From Desulfobulbaceae bacterium (GTDB taxonomy: Bacteria > Desulfobacterota > Desulfobulbia > Desulfobulbales > SURF-16): 64,000 nucleotides of DNA. The DNA is taken from the NCBI GenBank assembly GCA_020444175.1, contig JAHLLM010000010.1:1-64000 (forward strand), read 5' to 3'. Below the pieces are notes generated by a model, which did not search any database, had not been told where the DNA came from, and saw nothing but the letters and a program-made list of their open reading frames with translations. Of this stretch, positions 43,123 through 52,334 are shown in pieces (positions within the stretch are counted from its first letter, which is position 1; each line of letters starts with the position of its first letter). Both the position numbers and the translations under genes were made by a program.

Positions 43123-44916
43123 TTATTTGGGGATTTTTATTGTAAACTTCGCGCCTTGGCCTGCTTTACTCTGAACGAAAATTTCTCCTTTGTGACTTTT
43201 AGTGACAATATCGTAGACAATACTGAGTCCAAGTCCTGTTCCCTTGCCGACATCCTTTGTCGTGAAAAAAGGCTCGAAAATATGGGGAAGGCTTTCTTCT
43301 GAAATGCCATGACCGGTATCCGTAATGGAAACACAGACAAAATTTTCTTCTTCCCAGCTTTTGATAATAATTTGTCCTTTCTCGTCAATGGACTGCGAGG
43401 CATTCAAAAGAAGATTTGTAAAAGCCTGATTCAGTTGTTGCGGATAACAATTCACAGGTGGTATCTCTGCCAGATCTTTTTTTACTTCACATTTGTATTG
43501 CAACTCGTTGTTTATGACTTTTAACGTGTTCTCTATACAGATATTCAAATTCTCGCGAGTCAACCCTGCTTTATCCACCCGTGAAAAAGACTTCAGATTC
43601 TGCACGATTTCCTTGATCCGTTGTGCTCCATCCAGGGATTCGTGAAGGAGATCAACACTGTCCTCAAGTACATAATCCACTTTCATTTTGCGGCGAATTT
43701 CTGATATCTTTTCGAAGAGTTCCCCATCTTTTTTTTCCTGGAGAATTTTTTCCTGGGAGGAAATATAGGAGGAAATTTTATCGTAATACCTTTCCAAGGT
43801 ATTCAGGTTGCTGATAACAAACCCCATGGGGTTGTTTATTTCATGGGCCATACCTGCTGCAAGATGTCCAATGGAAGCCATTTTCTCCTGCTGGAGCATA
43901 TGGGACTGCGTTTTTTGCAGTGTTGCATATGCCTCATTCAGTTCCAGGTTTTTGCCATGCAACTCTTTAAAGCTAGTTTCTAATTCTTTTGTGAGATTCC
44001 GGGATTTGGTGAGTGCATCGACGAGGCTTCTTTCCATAGCCTTTCTTTCGCTGATATCATGAAATGTTTCTATGATGCCAATAAGTTCCCCTTTGGCGTT
44101 GATATAAGGAATAGCCGTAATAACAAAGGTAATCACCGTTCCATCTTGAGTCTTTTTTTCAACTTCCCTTTCAACCCTCTTTTTTCCATTCAGGATGGAG
44201 TTCAAGGGGCAATCAGCCGTCTGGCATGTAAAACCGGAAAAAATGTCAAAACATTTTTTGCCAATTATTTTGTCTTCCGACAGGTTGGTCAGTCTTTCAA
44301 AGGTTTTGTTAACTCTTATTATCCTGAAGTTATTATCAATGACCCTGAGCCCATCAGTAACTGTATTTAATATCTGGTCAAGCTCAGCATGCGACTCTGC
44401 TATATCATTTTCCGCTCTCTTCCTGACTTCAACCTCAACCTCCATTTTTGTCAGGGCTTCCTGGAGTTCCGCAGTTTTTTCTTTTACCTGAAAATCCAGG
44501 CCCTCATTGGCTTTCTGTAAGGCGATTTCAGCCTGCTTCCTGGCTGAAATTTCGTCATCAAGATTCTTATTTTTTGAAAGCAATATTTCATTGAATTGGG
44601 CAATTTCATTCGCATTGTCATTTATCGTCTCAATGGTTTGCCTGGACAGTCCCATGACCAGGAAGACGAAAAAGCCTCCAGCCAGAAAAATAAGGCTGAC
44701 AAATAATTTTACAAAGACAATATCAAAAAGCTCAACACCTATAAAACCGAGATAGCCGATCAAAAAAAAGGCCATCAGGGTTGTCATGACCTTCCATTTA
44801 ATTTTATGGGCTTCAGGTACGTTTTTGTGTGTCCTGACGCTTCTTGTGATGGAGAAAAACATGAAAAGAGCGCCGATGACGACAAAGACTATGGAAAATA
44901 TTTTTTGTGAATCCAT
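43123..44916 (-). CDS. Membrane histidine kinase with PAS domain (last gene of seven-gene operon)
   Basis: The 597-aa kinase has three N-terminal membrane helices (about residues 5-23, 44-65, 68-90), a long coiled coil, a PAS domain (about 180-295) with Cys residues in [13 protein letters not shown], a second coiled coil, a HisKA-type region with [14 protein letters not shown] and an ATPase domain with [19 protein letters not shown] and [12 protein letters not shown]. There is no receiver. Its C-terminal half is nearly the same as in the kinases at 50125 and 52335, marking recent paralogues. It begins 6 bp after the FapA-like gene. Confidence 0.9.
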   Translation of the reverse strand: MDSQKIFSIVFVVIGALFMFFSITRSVRTHKNVPEAHKIKWKVMTTLMAFFLIGYLGFIGVELFDIVFVKLFVSLIFLAGGFFVFLVMGLSRQTIETINDNANEIAQFNEILLSKNKNLDDEISARKQAEIALQKANEGLDFQVKEKTAELQEALTKMEVEVEVRKRAENDIAESHAELDQILNTVTDGLRVIDNNFRIIRVNKTFERLTNLSEDKIIGKKCFDIFSGFTCQTADCPLNSILNGKKRVEREVEKKTQDGTVITFVITAIPYINAKGELIGIIETFHDISERKAMERSLVDALTKSRNLTKELETSFKELHGKNLELNEAYATLQKTQSHMLQQEKMASIGHLAAGMAHEINNPMGFVISNLNTLERYYDKISSYISSQEKILQEKKDGELFEKISEIRRKMKVDYVLEDSVDLLHESLDGAQRIKEIVQNLKSFSRVDKAGLTRENLNICIENTLKVINNELQYKCEVKKDLAEIPPVNCYPQQLNQAFTNLLLNASQSIDEKGQIIIKSWEEENFVCVSITDTGHGISEESLPHIFEPFFTTKDVGKGTGLGLSIVYDIVTKSHKGEIFVQSKAGQGAKFTIKIPK

Positions 44917-44922
44917 TGGTTC

Positions 44923-47091
44923 CTACTCGCAGACAATCACATCACCGTCAAGTCGAAAAACGGAAGTTCCCATGTCAGTGCGCGCCATGAATTTTTTGTC
45001 ACCAATTTCAACTTTATTGCCCATGTAAAATTGGTTTAGGATTCTGATCCTGGCCTTTTTCAAAAACAGGTCAATCTTTTCTTTTATTCCGTTCTTCTGC
45101 TCTTTCAACACATTCTGGTGTTTTATAAGTGCATTGAGATTTGACAAAATTTTTACAAATGCTTCCCTTTTGTTCTGGGGAAGCTGAGACAGTAGTTCCC
45201 GTATTTTCTCCGGATCGGTATCCGGCAGGTTAAGCGTTCGCATTATTTTTACAATCTGTTCGGAACATTCTGCCAGCTGTTCCTCAAGCAGGGAAACTTT
45301 ATTCTTTATTTCCAGGGCGACTTGAATGGAAATCACGGTGTTCTGATTCGAAGAAGAACCGACAGTTGAGACTTGTATCCCTTTTGCCGCACAGACGGTC
45401 CCTCCGATCACCTTGCCGCCTTTACTGCCAGGGGATTTTAATACCTCAACACTGCCCCCGGAACACAAACGGCAGTTAAAAAGATAACTCTTAATCTTGA
45501 CATCACCTTTGACCATAATCTCGGCATCCTGAATAAAGTCCGCTTGCAAATTGCCAAGCACAATTGCCTTTGTCGACTCGCCGATTATGCCGTTTTCCAC
45601 GAGAAGATCGCCATTGGCGAAAAGGGAAACACTAGACTCGACGGTGCCATGGATAATTACATTCCCTTCGGCTCGAACCGAGAATCCCGGTTTTATGGAG
45701 CCTCCGATTTCAAGATCACTGTTCACATCTATGTTTCCGGTGGAATAATCAACATCACCTTTGACGCTAAAAACGTTGGCCACTGACAGCACATAATCTT
45801 TGATGGAAATATTGCCGTCACACTTGGCGTAATACAGCGTTTTCCCGACGTTATCTTTGGAGATGACGCCTTTTTCCGCTTTAATTTTAATATCGCTTCC
45901 ATGTCGTGCCTTGATGTTTTCGCCAAAGAGGGTGAGGCCGGACACACCTTGTTCGGCATGTATCTTTTCAGCCAGTAATTGTCCTTTCCTTACTCTTTGG
46001 ACGATATTTCGTTCACGCAGGTCAATGGTGTCATCGTTTCTGATCTGTCCTGCTTTCATTTCAGCATCAATAAATAAGCGAAATTCCGCATCAGCACCTT
46101 GCTTTGGTTTAAATCCTGAAGCAACCCTTACATGGAGGGGTAAATTCTTGCCACTTGCAAGTCTCCGGGAAAGTTGCTCCAGGATTTCTCTATGAATGAC
46201 GTTTTTATTGATACCGGCAAGAGTGAGAATTGTTGTCAGATTCTTAGCGGAAGGATATGTGGGTTCGTCTATTTGAGGCAGGTTGATATAGTAGGCCGAC
46301 ATTTTGTCAGGGGAAATCCATAGAGGAGGAATTATGGAAATTTTATTGTCCTCAATACAGAGATACCCATAAGTCATTGACTGATAGATATTTTTTTCAT
46401 GGTTGTAATGAACATTTTCTCCTGGCTGTAGATAAAGGTCATGGTGGGCAGCTTCAGTCCCGAAAACATCTTTTCCTGTTTCAGTGCTTAATTTTCCATC
46501 AAATTCGGCTATGGTTTGACCGGAGGAAACCGCCTTCACCAGCAGAATTTCAGGAGCAAGACTGCTGATGCTGTCGCTGTTGAAAAAATACCTCACCTCG
46601 GCAAAGGGAAGTTCGACTCCTTTAACAAGCCATTTATAATTGCCGTTGGTTTTTTCAACATGAGTGAGAAAAGGATAGGAGATGGAGGGCGGCTCTGGAG
46701 GTTCCGTGCCGCGGGCAACAATCAAATCTCCCGGCCAGCCCCCAGTCTTTCCAAGGAGAAGCTCGGCCTTGGCAACAGCTTCTTTGTCAATACCGTAAAC
46801 AACACCTTTCTCTATAATTTGTCGTAAAATCTGTTCTGATGTGAATGCAGGGCATTTATTCGCCTGCAGAGAGACATTCATTCTGTCAGGTGATATGGTG
46901 ACATGAAGCCGACCTGTATGCTGTCCCGTCTCCTGTGGGGGCAGCATGTCGTTTGTTCCATCTTCAGACAAAATCGCCCGGATATCATCTGGTATATCCA
47001 ACGGCTCGGGTTCCGTTTTCTTCTTCAGCGCGGCAAGATATGACTCTTCCAGGGAGAAGTCTTCTTTTTTCTTTTTGTCTTTTCTTTTCAC
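44923..47091 (-). CDS. FapA/DUF342 family protein
   Basis: The 722-aa cytoplasmic protein has a Lys-rich N-terminus, the DUF342 (flagellar assembly protein A) domain at about residues 150-480 and a beta-helix-like stretch (SVKGDVDYSTGNIDVNSDLE, then VRAEGNVIIHGTV) with bactofilin-like repeats, then a coiled coil (about 590-680). Family members are linked to motility, polar assembly and two-component loci but have no proven enzyme activity. It is flanked in the operon by a response regulator (30 bp upstream) and a kinase (6 bp downstream), so it may act as a scaffold for these signalling proteins. Confidence 0.8.
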   Translation of the reverse strand: MKRKDKKKKEDFSLEESYLAALKKKTEPEPLDIPDDIRAILSEDGTNDMLPPQETGQHTGRLHVTISPDRMNVSLQANKCPAFTSEQILRQIIEKGVVYGIDKEAVAKAELLLGKTGGWPGDLIVARGTEPPEPPSISYPFLTHVEKTNGNYKWLVKGVELPFAEVRYFFNSDSISSLAPEILLVKAVSSGQTIAEFDGKLSTETGKDVFGTEAAHHDLYLQPGENVHYNHEKNIYQSMTYGYLCIEDNKISIIPPLWISPDKMSAYYINLPQIDEPTYPSAKNLTTILTLAGINKNVIHREILEQLSRRLASGKNLPLHVRVASGFKPKQGADAEFRLFIDAEMKAGQIRNDDTIDLRERNIVQRVRKGQLLAEKIHAEQGVSGLTLFGENIKARHGSDIKIKAEKGVISKDNVGKTLYYAKCDGNISIKDYVLSVANVFSVKGDVDYSTGNIDVNSDLEIGGSIKPGFSVRAEGNVIIHGTVESSVSLFANGDLLVENGIIGESTKAIVLGNLQADFIQDAEIMVKGDVKIKSYLFNCRLCSGGSVEVLKSPGSKGGKVIGGTVCAAKGIQVSTVGSSSNQNTVISIQVALEIKNKVSLLEEQLAECSEQIVKIMRTLNLPDTDPEKIRELLSQLPQNKREAFVKILSNLNALIKHQNVLKEQKNGIKEKIDLFLKKARIRILNQFYMGNKVEIGDKKFMARTDMGTSVFRLDGDVIVCE

Positions 47092-47121
47092 AGCAGTAAA
47101 TTTGTCTTTTTTTTTATCGAT

Positions 47122-48144
47122 TTATTTAACCTGGAAATTTGCCAATACATCATCAAGCGAGGTCTCCAGATCGGGAATTGTCTCGCTCATTTTGCTGTCG
47201 TTTACTGCCGTGGCAGCCTGCATGGCAAAACTTGTCATTGTCGCAAGCTCGCTCTCCATAAACCCGTCCGCGGGTTTTATCCTCCCGGCAACAAGGCCAC
47301 CGAAAAGCGTATTGCCTTTATGGATAGGGACAAATGCAAAAATCAGATTCTGCCCTGCAGCCTCATCATTTTCAAGGGTGATAGCTCCTTCTGCCATAAG
47401 GGATTCCTTGATTTTTTCTGCAAGAATCCGTTCCTTTTCAAGGGAATGAAAGTCGAGACCTTTTCCCTCAGTGCAACGGAAAGATGACAATGAAAAGGAG
47501 TTTTGACTTTCATCCTTCAGGTAGACGGCAACACCGTCCAGATCAAGGACACCGTCAATTGTTTCAAGTATCAGGGGCAGTGTTTCATGTAAGGGGTGGA
47601 TTGTCATCAAATGACGTTGAATCCGGTCTCTTGCCTGTAATTCTTTAACTTTATTTTTAAGCTCTTTTGTTCTTTCGAGTACCTTCTGCTCAAGTGTCGT
47701 ATTCAGATCTTCAAGCGCCCTGTTTTTTTCCTTGAGTTCAGCCGTCAGATCACGATTTTTCTGAACAAGCTCATACCGTGCAATTGCTTCACGAACCGCA
47801 AGTTTCAGATCTCCATCATTCCAGGGCTTCATGATATAGCGATAAATTCCACCCCGGTTGATCGCATCCATGGCAGCGTTGATATCTGCATAGCCGGTGA
47901 GAATCATGCGAATACTGTCCGGCAACTTTTCTTTGGCTTGAGATAGAAACTCCACTCCATTCATAACCGGCATCTGCTGGTCGGATACGATGACAACAGG
48001 TCTGGCCCCATTGTCAATCATGTCAAGGGCTTCTTTGCCGCTTTGGGCAAGGAGGATTTCATAATCGTCATCAAAAAAAAGACGGCTGAGTGATTTGAGA
48101 ATATTCTTCTCGTCATCCACAAATAAAAGAGTATGTGCACACAT
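47122..48144 (-). CDS. Response regulator with GAF-like output domain
   Basis: The 340-aa protein has an RpfG-type receiver (LLFVDDEKNILKSLSRLF, Asp in VVIVSDQQMPVMNG, Lys in YIMKPW), a coiled coil (about residues 120-190) and a C-terminal GAF-like domain (about 195-330; IHPLHETLPLILETIDGVLD and AEGAITLENDEAAGQN). It has no DNA-binding or phosphodiesterase domain, so its output is probably protein binding. The start with GGAG 9 bases upstream is used; an in-frame ATG at 48195 would add 17 residues. Confidence 0.8.
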   Translation of the reverse strand: MCAHTLLFVDDEKNILKSLSRLFFDDDYEILLAQSGKEALDMIDNGARPVVIVSDQQMPVMNGVEFLSQAKEKLPDSIRMILTGYADINAAMDAINRGGIYRYIMKPWNDGDLKLAVREAIARYELVQKNRDLTAELKEKNRALEDLNTTLEQKVLERTKELKNKVKELQARDRIQRHLMTIHPLHETLPLILETIDGVLDLDGVAVYLKDESQNSFSLSSFRCTEGKGLDFHSLEKERILAEKIKESLMAEGAITLENDEAAGQNLIFAFVPIHKGNTLFGGLVAGRIKPADGFMESELATMTSFAMQAATAVNDSKMSETIPDLETSLDDVLANFQVK

Positions 48145-48213
48145 GTATTCTTTCTCCAGAGGAACCACCTGTATTCCCTGTATTTTTGTGTTCATGATAT
48201 TGCTGACAGTTCG

Positions 48214-49035
48214 TTATTCCCTGGTAAGAGTCAGGATTGTTCCCTTCTGTCCATTCGTTGTTTCCAGCTTTACTCCTTGAACAATGTAGCGGGAGTCGGC
48301 GACAGTCATTTTCTTGCTCAAGATTTCAGAGGCAACAATCTGATTAATAAAATGTATGAGAAAATCCGGTAGAATGTCTTTGGCCAATCGGCTGATGATG
48401 GTCATGTCGTTTTCACCAAACAACGCATCAGCCCTCATGTTGCTTTGCACAATAAGCCCCTCTTCATCAAGGCCGAGAACTGCCACCGGTAAGGCGTTTA
48501 AAACAGTGTGGGCAAAGGTCAGAGCTTTGTTCTGAAAAACCAGGCGAGATGTTCTTTCTTCAACAAGATTTTCAAGACCTTCATTGATTAATTTAAGTTC
48601 TTCATTCGATGCCATCAGCTCGTTGGCAAGATTTTCATTCTGCTTACGGAGGAAATAAACTTCCAGAGCCTTGGCGATGGTTATCCGCAACTCGTCATCA
48701 TTCCAGGGCTTAGGAATAAATTTATATATCTCCCCTTCATTAATTGCAGAAACAATTGTGGCGGTGTCGGCATAGCCTGACAGGACGATACGAAGCGTTT
48801 CCGGCCATCTTTCCCGAACCTGCTTTAAAAAGGTAACGCCGTCCATACCCGGCATTCGGTAGTCGGAAATAACAAGATTAATATCTTCTTCCTCCTGGAG
48901 GACTGTTAATCCCTCCTCGCCGGATGAGGCTGAAAAAATTTCATAGTCGTCGTCAAGAAACAGCCGGCCAAGGGCGCGCAAAACATTTCTTTCGTCATCA
49001 ACGCAGAGAATTTTTACCTGTTCAATCCCTTTCAT
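48214..49035 (-). CDS. Response regulator with PAS-like output domain
   Basis: The 273-aa protein has an RpfG-type receiver (KILCVDDERNVLRALGRLFL, Asp in LVISDYRMPGMDG, Lys in FIPKPW), a coiled coil and a C-terminal PAS-like domain (about residues 175-270; LNALPVAVLGLDEEGLIVQS). Like its neighbour it has no DNA-binding domain. It is 12 bp after the HDOD gene and 18 bp or more before the next regulator gene. The two receivers are close relatives, so they may compete for the same kinase. Confidence 0.85.
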   Translation of the reverse strand: MKGIEQVKILCVDDERNVLRALGRLFLDDDYEIFSASSGEEGLTVLQEEEDINLVISDYRMPGMDGVTFLKQVRERWPETLRIVLSGYADTATIVSAINEGEIYKFIPKPWNDDELRITIAKALEVYFLRKQNENLANELMASNEELKLINEGLENLVEERTSRLVFQNKALTFAHTVLNALPVAVLGLDEEGLIVQSNMRADALFGENDMTIISRLAKDILPDFLIHFINQIVASEILSKKMTVADSRYIVQGVKLETTNGQKGTILTLTRE

Positions 49036-49047
49036 GCTTTTAAACCA

Positions 49048-49923
49048 TTACTGTTGTTTGATAAGACCTTCTCTTTTCCAGGACTCGGTCAGCAGGTCAT
49101 ATTGATTTTTTATCTTATCCCGGAGAAGGGGAAGCTGTTCCCGTTTTATCTTAAGCCGACTCCAAACTTCTTCAGGAATATTGACTCGTTCCATATCGGT
49201 GCTCAATCCCAGGCCTAAAATTTTGGCGATCTGGTTGCCGATAAACAGTGAATGAATGAGTAAAGGAATATGTTCATCCATATTTTTTTCATTAAATTCG
49301 ATTTTATGATGGAATTTGACTGTTTGCACAATTGTTGGCGGGAAATTCCAGTTTTGGAGAAGAAGAGAGCCGACCCGGTCATGGGAAAAACCGAAGATCT
49401 CAAGCTCTGCCTGGCGCTGGTTCATCTCTTTATTAGTCATGAGGTCAATAACCTTCTTCATGTCATCCGGGAGTTTACTAATAAGAACAACTTTGCCGAT
49501 ATCATGGAGAATTCCCATCAGAAAGGCATCGTCACCAAGCTGCTTGCTGCCTACCTCCACAATGTTTTTTGCCGAAACGCCGCAACCAATGCTGTGCAGC
49601 CAGAGTCCGCTGACATCGACAAAAGAATCCCCTTCCTTTTCAAACAATGAAAAGATTGAAATGGAGAGAGCAATATTCTTGACAGCGTCAAAGCCGATCA
49701 CCATGACCGCTTTGTCGAGAGAGGTAACCTCTCTGGGCAGGCCGTAAAAGGCTGAATTGGCAACCCGTAATACCTTGGCGCTCAGTGATGTGTCGGTTGA
49801 TATTATCTTGCCAAGGGATTTTGCGGTAAGGGAATTTTTCTGCATTTCCAGATTAATCTGGTTGGCAATGGTAGGCAGGGTCGGCAAATCACCTACTTTA
49901 TCGAGAAGATCTTGTATTTTCAA
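49048..49923 (-). CDS. HDOD domain protein
   Basis: The 291-aa protein is one HDOD domain: LPTIANQINLEMQKNSLTAK, SAKVLRVANSAFYGLPREV and LMGILHDIGKVVLISKLPDD. It keeps an HD pair in LHDIGK, although HDOD proteins as a class usually lack hydrolase activity and work as signalling adaptors. It sits between a 52-aa gene (29 bp upstream) and a response regulator (12 bp downstream) in the seven-gene operon. Confidence 0.9.
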   Translation of the reverse strand: MKIQDLLDKVGDLPTLPTIANQINLEMQKNSLTAKSLGKIISTDTSLSAKVLRVANSAFYGLPREVTSLDKAVMVIGFDAVKNIALSISIFSLFEKEGDSFVDVSGLWLHSIGCGVSAKNIVEVGSKQLGDDAFLMGILHDIGKVVLISKLPDDMKKVIDLMTNKEMNQRQAELEIFGFSHDRVGSLLLQNWNFPPTIVQTVKFHHKIEFNEKNMDEHIPLLIHSLFIGNQIAKILGLGLSTDMERVNIPEEVWSRLKIKREQLPLLRDKIKNQYDLLTESWKREGLIKQQ

Positions 49924-49952
49924 ATAGTTGCCTTTTTTGTGCGATTTAATGT

Positions 49953-50111
49953 TTAAGGTTTGCAGTTAAAGTCCAGGTACGGCCCAAAGAGATATCGTAT
50001 TTCATTCAGGGCATCCTTGATAACATAGCTGTTTTCGTCAATAGCAATATCAAAAAATTCCTCCCGTCCTTTATCGAGGATGAAATGATATGTTATGTCG
50101 CGGGTCGCCAT
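49953..50111 (-). CDS. Conserved-position 52-aa small protein of the signalling operon
   Basis: A 52-aa ORF starts with ATG 13 bp after the stop of the REC-PAS-kinase gene and ends 29 bp before the HDOD gene, filling the only gap in the operon. The product has the hydrophobic-alternating start TRDITYHFILDKGREEFFDI and continues with AIDENSYVIKDALNEIRYLF, then an aromatic tail ending NCKP. Beta strand followed by an amphipathic helix is likely. It has no signal peptide or membrane helix. The family is unknown; by position it could be a small modulator of the kinase or the HDOD protein. Confidence 0.6.
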   Translation of the reverse strand: MATRDITYHFILDKGREEFFDIAIDENSYVIKDALNEIRYLFGPYLDFNCKP

Positions 50112-50124
50112 GGCTGATTCTTTT

Positions 50125-51762
50125 TTAGTCAATGACCGGCAGTATGACGGTGAATGTCGTGCCTTTGCCTTCTTTGCTTTCCACTCTTATTTCACCATTG
50201 TGTTTTTTGATAATATCCAGAGAAATACTCATTCCAAGTCCGGTTCCTTTTCCTGATTCCTTGGTTGTAAAAAAAGGTTCAAAGATCTTCCCAAGATTTT
50301 TCTGAGGTATTCCGCAACCGGTATCGCTGATACGAACATGTACTTTGCCATCCCTCATTTCTGTTTTAATCCGTATAATTCCTTTTTCTTCCATCGAATG
50401 GGAGGCATTAACCAGAATGTTCATAAACACCTGATTTAATTGCTGCGGCAAACATTTGACAAGGGACAGCCTGCCATATTCCTTTTGTATTTCCGCTTTA
50501 TATTTCAATTCATTCCAGACAATTTTCAACGTTGTTTCCAGGCAGTCGTTTATGTTGTATTCCGTTTCTTCGTTGTCACTTATCCTGGAAAAACTCTTGA
50601 GATTGGTGACAATATCCCTGACGCGGTCGGTGCCCTCAAGACATTCCTGTATCAATTCAGGTAAATCCGTGAGTACGTAGTCTAATTTGAGATCTTTTCT
50701 TAATTTGCTGAGATGCTGTAAACTCTGGTCGTCAGCCAATGCCTGCAGGGGGTCTTCCTGGGCTTTTGTATAGATTACAATTTTTTCTATGTAGTTTTTT
50801 AGGGTAGACAGATTGCTTGCGATAAAGCCGACCGGATTATTAATCTCATGGGCTACCCCGGCGGCAAGTTGCCCGATGGTTGCCATTTTTTCCTGTTGAA
50901 TGATGTGGGACTGGGTTTTCTTTAACTCGGTGAAAGCCTGATTGATTTTTTCATGTTCACTTTCGAAATTCCGGCGCTGCCGGATAAGAGAGAGTTCCGT
51001 TTCTTTTCTCTCGGTGATGTCTCGGGTAAAGTAAACAACCTGACGAATTTTCTCGTCACTCTCTGTAATTGGCGAGGTCGAGATTTCCACATACGTCGCT
51101 TTCCCATTTTTGTCACGATGCGAATGTATGGTGGAAACGTGCCCGCCGGTCCGCATTACCTCGGGTAAAGGGCAGCAGCAATCACTCATGGAGCAAGGTT
51201 TTTGGTTTTGATGGGTTACCTGGTAACAGGTTTTGCCGATGACCTCTTCCTCGATAAGCCCCCTCTCTTCTAAGAAGTGCTTATTGACGCTGGTAATTTT
51301 ATAATCATCTAATTGGATTATGGCGATTGATTCGTTGATGCTGTTAAGAATAGTACGTGGCAATTCATTAAGTTTAGAGATTTCCCGCTGCATCTTCTTT
51401 TTTTCCAGGATCTCGTCAAGCCGGTGCAGTACCTCCTTAAAAAAAAGCGGTTTGGTAAAATAACCGTCCGCCCCCTTGTGAATGGCGTCAATCGATGAGT
51501 CCAGCGACCCCTCCCCGGTTATGATTATACAAATCATGCCCGGAGAAACTTCTTTTATCTTTTTGAGCAGGTCAAGGCCGTTTATGTCCGGTAAGCCGAT
51601 ATCGATAATGGCAATATCGAAAGTCGATTTCCGTATATTTTCAAGAGCTGAATGTCCTGTTTCAAATGCGGCCACTTCATAGCCGTACAGGTGAAAAAAC
51701 TCTTTCAAAGTTTCTCGAACATCAGGTTCATCATCAATAATGATAATTTTAGATTCAGCCAA
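50125..51762 (-). CDS. Soluble REC-PAS histidine kinase (first gene of seven-gene operon)
   Basis: The 545-aa protein has an N-terminal receiver (IIIIDDEPDVRETLKEFF, Asp in IAIIDIGLPDING), a PAS domain (about residues 135-260) with a dense Cys cluster, KPCSMSDCCCPLPE, a coiled coil, the HisKA-type AAGVAHEINNPVGFI and an ATPase domain (DTGCGIPQKNLGKIFEPFF, GTGLGMSISLDI). It has no membrane helix, so it is a cytoplasmic relay kinase. The Cys cluster in PAS suggests a metal, cluster or thiol sensor. It heads an operon with spacings of 13, 29, 12, about 18-70, 30 and 6 bp. Confidence 0.9.
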   Translation of the reverse strand: MAESKIIIIDDEPDVRETLKEFFHLYGYEVAAFETGHSALENIRKSTFDIAIIDIGLPDINGLDLLKKIKEVSPGMICIIITGEGSLDSSIDAIHKGADGYFTKPLFFKEVLHRLDEILEKKKMQREISKLNELPRTILNSINESIAIIQLDDYKITSVNKHFLEERGLIEEEVIGKTCYQVTHQNQKPCSMSDCCCPLPEVMRTGGHVSTIHSHRDKNGKATYVEISTSPITESDEKIRQVVYFTRDITERKETELSLIRQRRNFESEHEKINQAFTELKKTQSHIIQQEKMATIGQLAAGVAHEINNPVGFIASNLSTLKNYIEKIVIYTKAQEDPLQALADDQSLQHLSKLRKDLKLDYVLTDLPELIQECLEGTDRVRDIVTNLKSFSRISDNEETEYNINDCLETTLKIVWNELKYKAEIQKEYGRLSLVKCLPQQLNQVFMNILVNASHSMEEKGIIRIKTEMRDGKVHVRISDTGCGIPQKNLGKIFEPFFTTKESGKGTGLGMSISLDIIKKHNGEIRVESKEGKGTTFTVILPVID

Positions 51763-52334
51763 AATAGGTGACCTTTACCAAGCAATTTGACATTGACTCA
51801 ATATTTCCATACATGACTTTTTATAAAGCTGGGATCCGCCGGCAAAGCAGGTGGTGTTATTCCAAAATTACATATGCAAATTCCTACAGATAATTATTTG
51901 AAACCCACACTGATTATGTTGCCTGATAGTGTAAGGAATTGTCAAGTTAGGAATCGTTGGCATGGTATATTATCCCGGGATTTAAGCCGAATGGGAACAA
52001 AAATGGAGTTTTTCTGCGATTTTGAAGAAAGGCATTAAGAGGCGGGTGTATCAGTTTCGCCGGGAGGGGAAAAATAGAATTTATCCTCACTCCTAACCTG
52101 GTAAAGGTTTTCCGCATAATTACACAATATGCTTATAAACAATTCTCAGTTAAAAATTGCCACATTCTTGTCGCCAAGTTTCCAATACTGGATTCCCGCC
52201 TCCGCGGGAATGACATAACAAAGCCCGCCGTCACTCCCGCAGAGGCGGGAGTCTAGAGGTTGACTACTGAGAATTGTATAGAGGCAAATTACACAATATC
52301 AAGAAATAATTGTTATTGTGACATGTTTCTCCGG
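51763..52334. other. 572-bp gap with nested repeats
   Basis: No gene is seen. The right two thirds hold the nested repeat structure at 52118-52299. The left part (51763-52117) should carry the promoter of the seven-gene operon; TTGAC-like and AT-rich stretches near 51790-51830 are present, but no convincing pair was found. Confidence 0.4.
52118..52299. mobile_element. Nested repeat: REP-like pair inside a larger inverted and direct repeat
   Basis: Direct repeats AATTACACAATAT lie at 52118-52130 and 52287-52299. Inside them ACAATTCTCAGT (52139-52150) and ACTGAGAATTGT (52266-52277) are perfect inverted repeats. Inside those is a GC-rich REP-like pair, GATTCCCGCCTCCGCGGGAA continuing to TGAC (52191-52214), and the diverged inverted copy GTCACTCCCGCAGAGGCGGG continuing to AGTC (52230-52253), of the family seen at 20235-20306. 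The layers look like successive insertions. Confidence 0.65.
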
